From NCBI RefSeq assembly GCF_021732705.1, contig NZ_JAKFUM010000022.1, positions 1-64,000 of the forward strand: a stretch of DNA of 64,000 nt, given 5' to 3'. Positions 63,037 to 64,000 of this stretch are shown here, piece by piece. The stretch comes from Nevskia sp. Its GTDB lineage: Bacteria; Pseudomonadota; Gammaproteobacteria; Nevskiales; Nevskiaceae. Every line of letters begins with the position of its first letter. Within the stretch, counting starts at the first letter, position 1. The notes beneath the pieces are model-generated. The model was given only the letters and a program-made list of their open reading frames with translations. It made no database searches and was not told where the DNA came from. A program made the position numbers and the translations under genes.

Positions 63037-64000
63037 GCGGATACGCCCGGGCGCTGCCCGTCGAGCAGCGCCAGCAGCTTGGCCAGCGCGCCGCGATTGG
63101 CGCGCACGGCGGCTTCCCCGGCCTTGCCCATCGTGTGGCGGCGCAGGTCGTTGCCGAACAGCACGGCGGTTTCCTCGGCCAGTTGCGGCGCGTCATCGAT
63201 CTGGATCGCCGCGCCGCTGTCGATCAGCAGCTTGCGCGCAGCCTCGAAGTTGAACATCGCCGGGCCGAACAGCACCGGCAGGCCGATCGCCGCCGGTTCG
63301 AGGATGTTGTGGCCGCCGATGGCGACGAGGCTGCCGCCGACGAACGCGACATCGGCCATGGCCAGGTAGAGGAACATCTCGCCCATGCTGTCACCGAGGA
63401 AAACCTGAACTTCATCAAGCGCTTGCGGGTAGCCAGACTTGTCCAGCGCGGCCAGCCGCGTGCGCCGCTCGGCCTTCAGGCCGCTGTCGACGATCTGGCG
63501 CCAGATGCCGTCGAAACGCTGCGGATGGCGCGGCACCAGCACCAGCAGGGCATCGGCATGCAGTTCCAGCAGCGCGGCATGGGCCGACAGCGCGGCCGCT
63601 TCCTCGCCTTCGTGGGTGCTGGCGGCGATCCACACCGGACGCTGGCGGCCGAAGCGCTCGCGCAGGTTCCGGCCGTGGAGGATCGGCAGGTCCGGCAGCG
63701 TCAGGTCGAACTTCAGGTTGCCGACCGCCTGCACCCGCGTGTGCGGCGCGCCGAGCGCGATGAAGCGTCCGGCGTCGGCTTCGCTCTGGGCGGCAATTGC
63801 GGTGCAGTGCGCAAGCGTCGCGGCGGCGAAGCCACGCACCGCGGAATAGCCGCGGAACGATCGGGGCGACAGCCGGGCGTTGGCAATCGTCAATGGAATC
63901 ATGCGCTTGGCACATGCGGCGAACAGATTCGGCCAGAGCTCGGTTTCCATCACGATGGCGTGCCCCGGGCGCACGCGGTCGAGAAAGCGGGCGACGGCGT
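63033..64000 (-). CDS. waaA: 3-deoxy-D-manno-octulosonic acid transferase, 3' part (gene starts beyond the window)
   Basis: The frame is open to the right edge, so the N-terminus is outside the window. The visible residues match KdtA/WaaA: VMETELWPNLFAACAKRMIP, ARLSPRSFRGY, VGNLKFDL, WIAASTHEGEE, LLVLVPRHPQRF, VFLGDSMGEMFLYLAMADVA, FVGGSLVAIGGHNILEPAA and PVLFGPAMFNF. WaaA adds Kdo sugars to lipid A precursor at the inner membrane, the first core step of LPS. Its stop overlaps the start of the short duplicated frame. Confidence 0.95.
   Translation of the reverse strand, partial: AVARFLDRVRPGHAIVMETELWPNLFAACAKRMIPLTIANARLSPRSFRGYSAVRGFAAATLAHCTAIAAQSEADAGRFIALGAPHTRVQAVGNLKFDLTLPDLPILHGRNLRERFGRQRPVWIAASTHEGEEAAALSAHAALLELHADALLVLVPRHPQRFDGIWRQIVDSGLKAERRTRLAALDKSGYPQALDEVQVFLGDSMGEMFLYLAMADVAFVGGSLVAIGGHNILEPAAIGLPVLFGPAMFNFEAARKLLIDSGAAIQIDDAPQLAEETAVLFGNDLRRHTMGKAGEAAVRANRGALAKLLALLDGQRPGVSA

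Noticed and set aside
59732-63253. An 1173-codon plus-strand open frame over ligase, GFA and exonuclease
   Set aside because: Antisense to three recognised genes with full catalytic motifs; low-complexity translation.

Overview
The window is high-GC, densely packed bacterial chromosome, most likely from a gammaproteobacterium of the Xanthomonadales/Nevskiales type. This is inferred from the gene set (prfC, mnmG, ttcA, dtd, tamA-tamB, lpxL-like and waaA genes, TssJ-type type VI secretion, glycine-zipper lipoprotein) and from strong G/C third-position bias. No tRNA, rRNA, CRISPR array or intact insertion sequence was recognised.

Left part (1-19.9 kb): the 3' end of prfC, then a stand-alone OLD-family ATPase/TOPRIM nuclease (967-2802), then a decayed patch (2989-3663) built from remnants of three genes. 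Better preserved relatives of those remnants lie at 6.6-9.2 kb, on the far side of an M36 metallopeptidase. There follow an XRE/MltR-type regulator divergent from an NTF2-like gene, a DUF4143 C-terminal fragment, a sirtuin, a glycine-zipper lipoprotein, a MATE exporter, an intergenic region that may encode a small RNA, VOC and acylphosphatase genes, an acyl-ACP desaturase with a good promoter, folE, a solitary parB-like gene, a YgjP-type metallopeptidase, a CBS-pair protein, mnmG and a DUF962 gene.

Type VI secretion island (20-42 kb): sheath, tube, baseplate and ATPase genes run on the minus strand (tssB-tssC-hcp-tssE-tssF-tssG-tssH, then a catalytically dead Tae4-like gene, vgrG and a 745-residue putative effector). 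The membrane and baseplate-adaptor genes tssJ-tssK-tssL run divergently. tssM and tssA are absent from the window. At the left edge, in visibly AT-richer DNA, are a SUMF1-domain gene, a truncated vgrG that shares a nearly identical 686-bp tract with the intact vgrG, a 3' remnant of what looks like a deleted effector, and an intact exported cysteine-rich protein that could be its orphan immunity protein. This is the most variable and most interesting part of the window.

Right part (42-64 kb): an old-yellow-enzyme-like oxidoreductase, mutM, a four-gene Gld-like ABC transporter operon (ATPase, permease, GldG-like, DUF4340), an LpxL-like acyltransferase, dtd, a small unknown gene, ttcA, a TraB/GumN-like gene, tamA-tamB, an MFS transporter, and a DNA repair/lipid A block: ATP-dependent DNA ligase, GFA-domain protein, ligase-associated exonuclease and the 3' part of waaA. 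A palindromic repeat appears inside the ligase reading frame and again just upstream of the exonuclease gene, where the exonuclease gene start is also partly duplicated.
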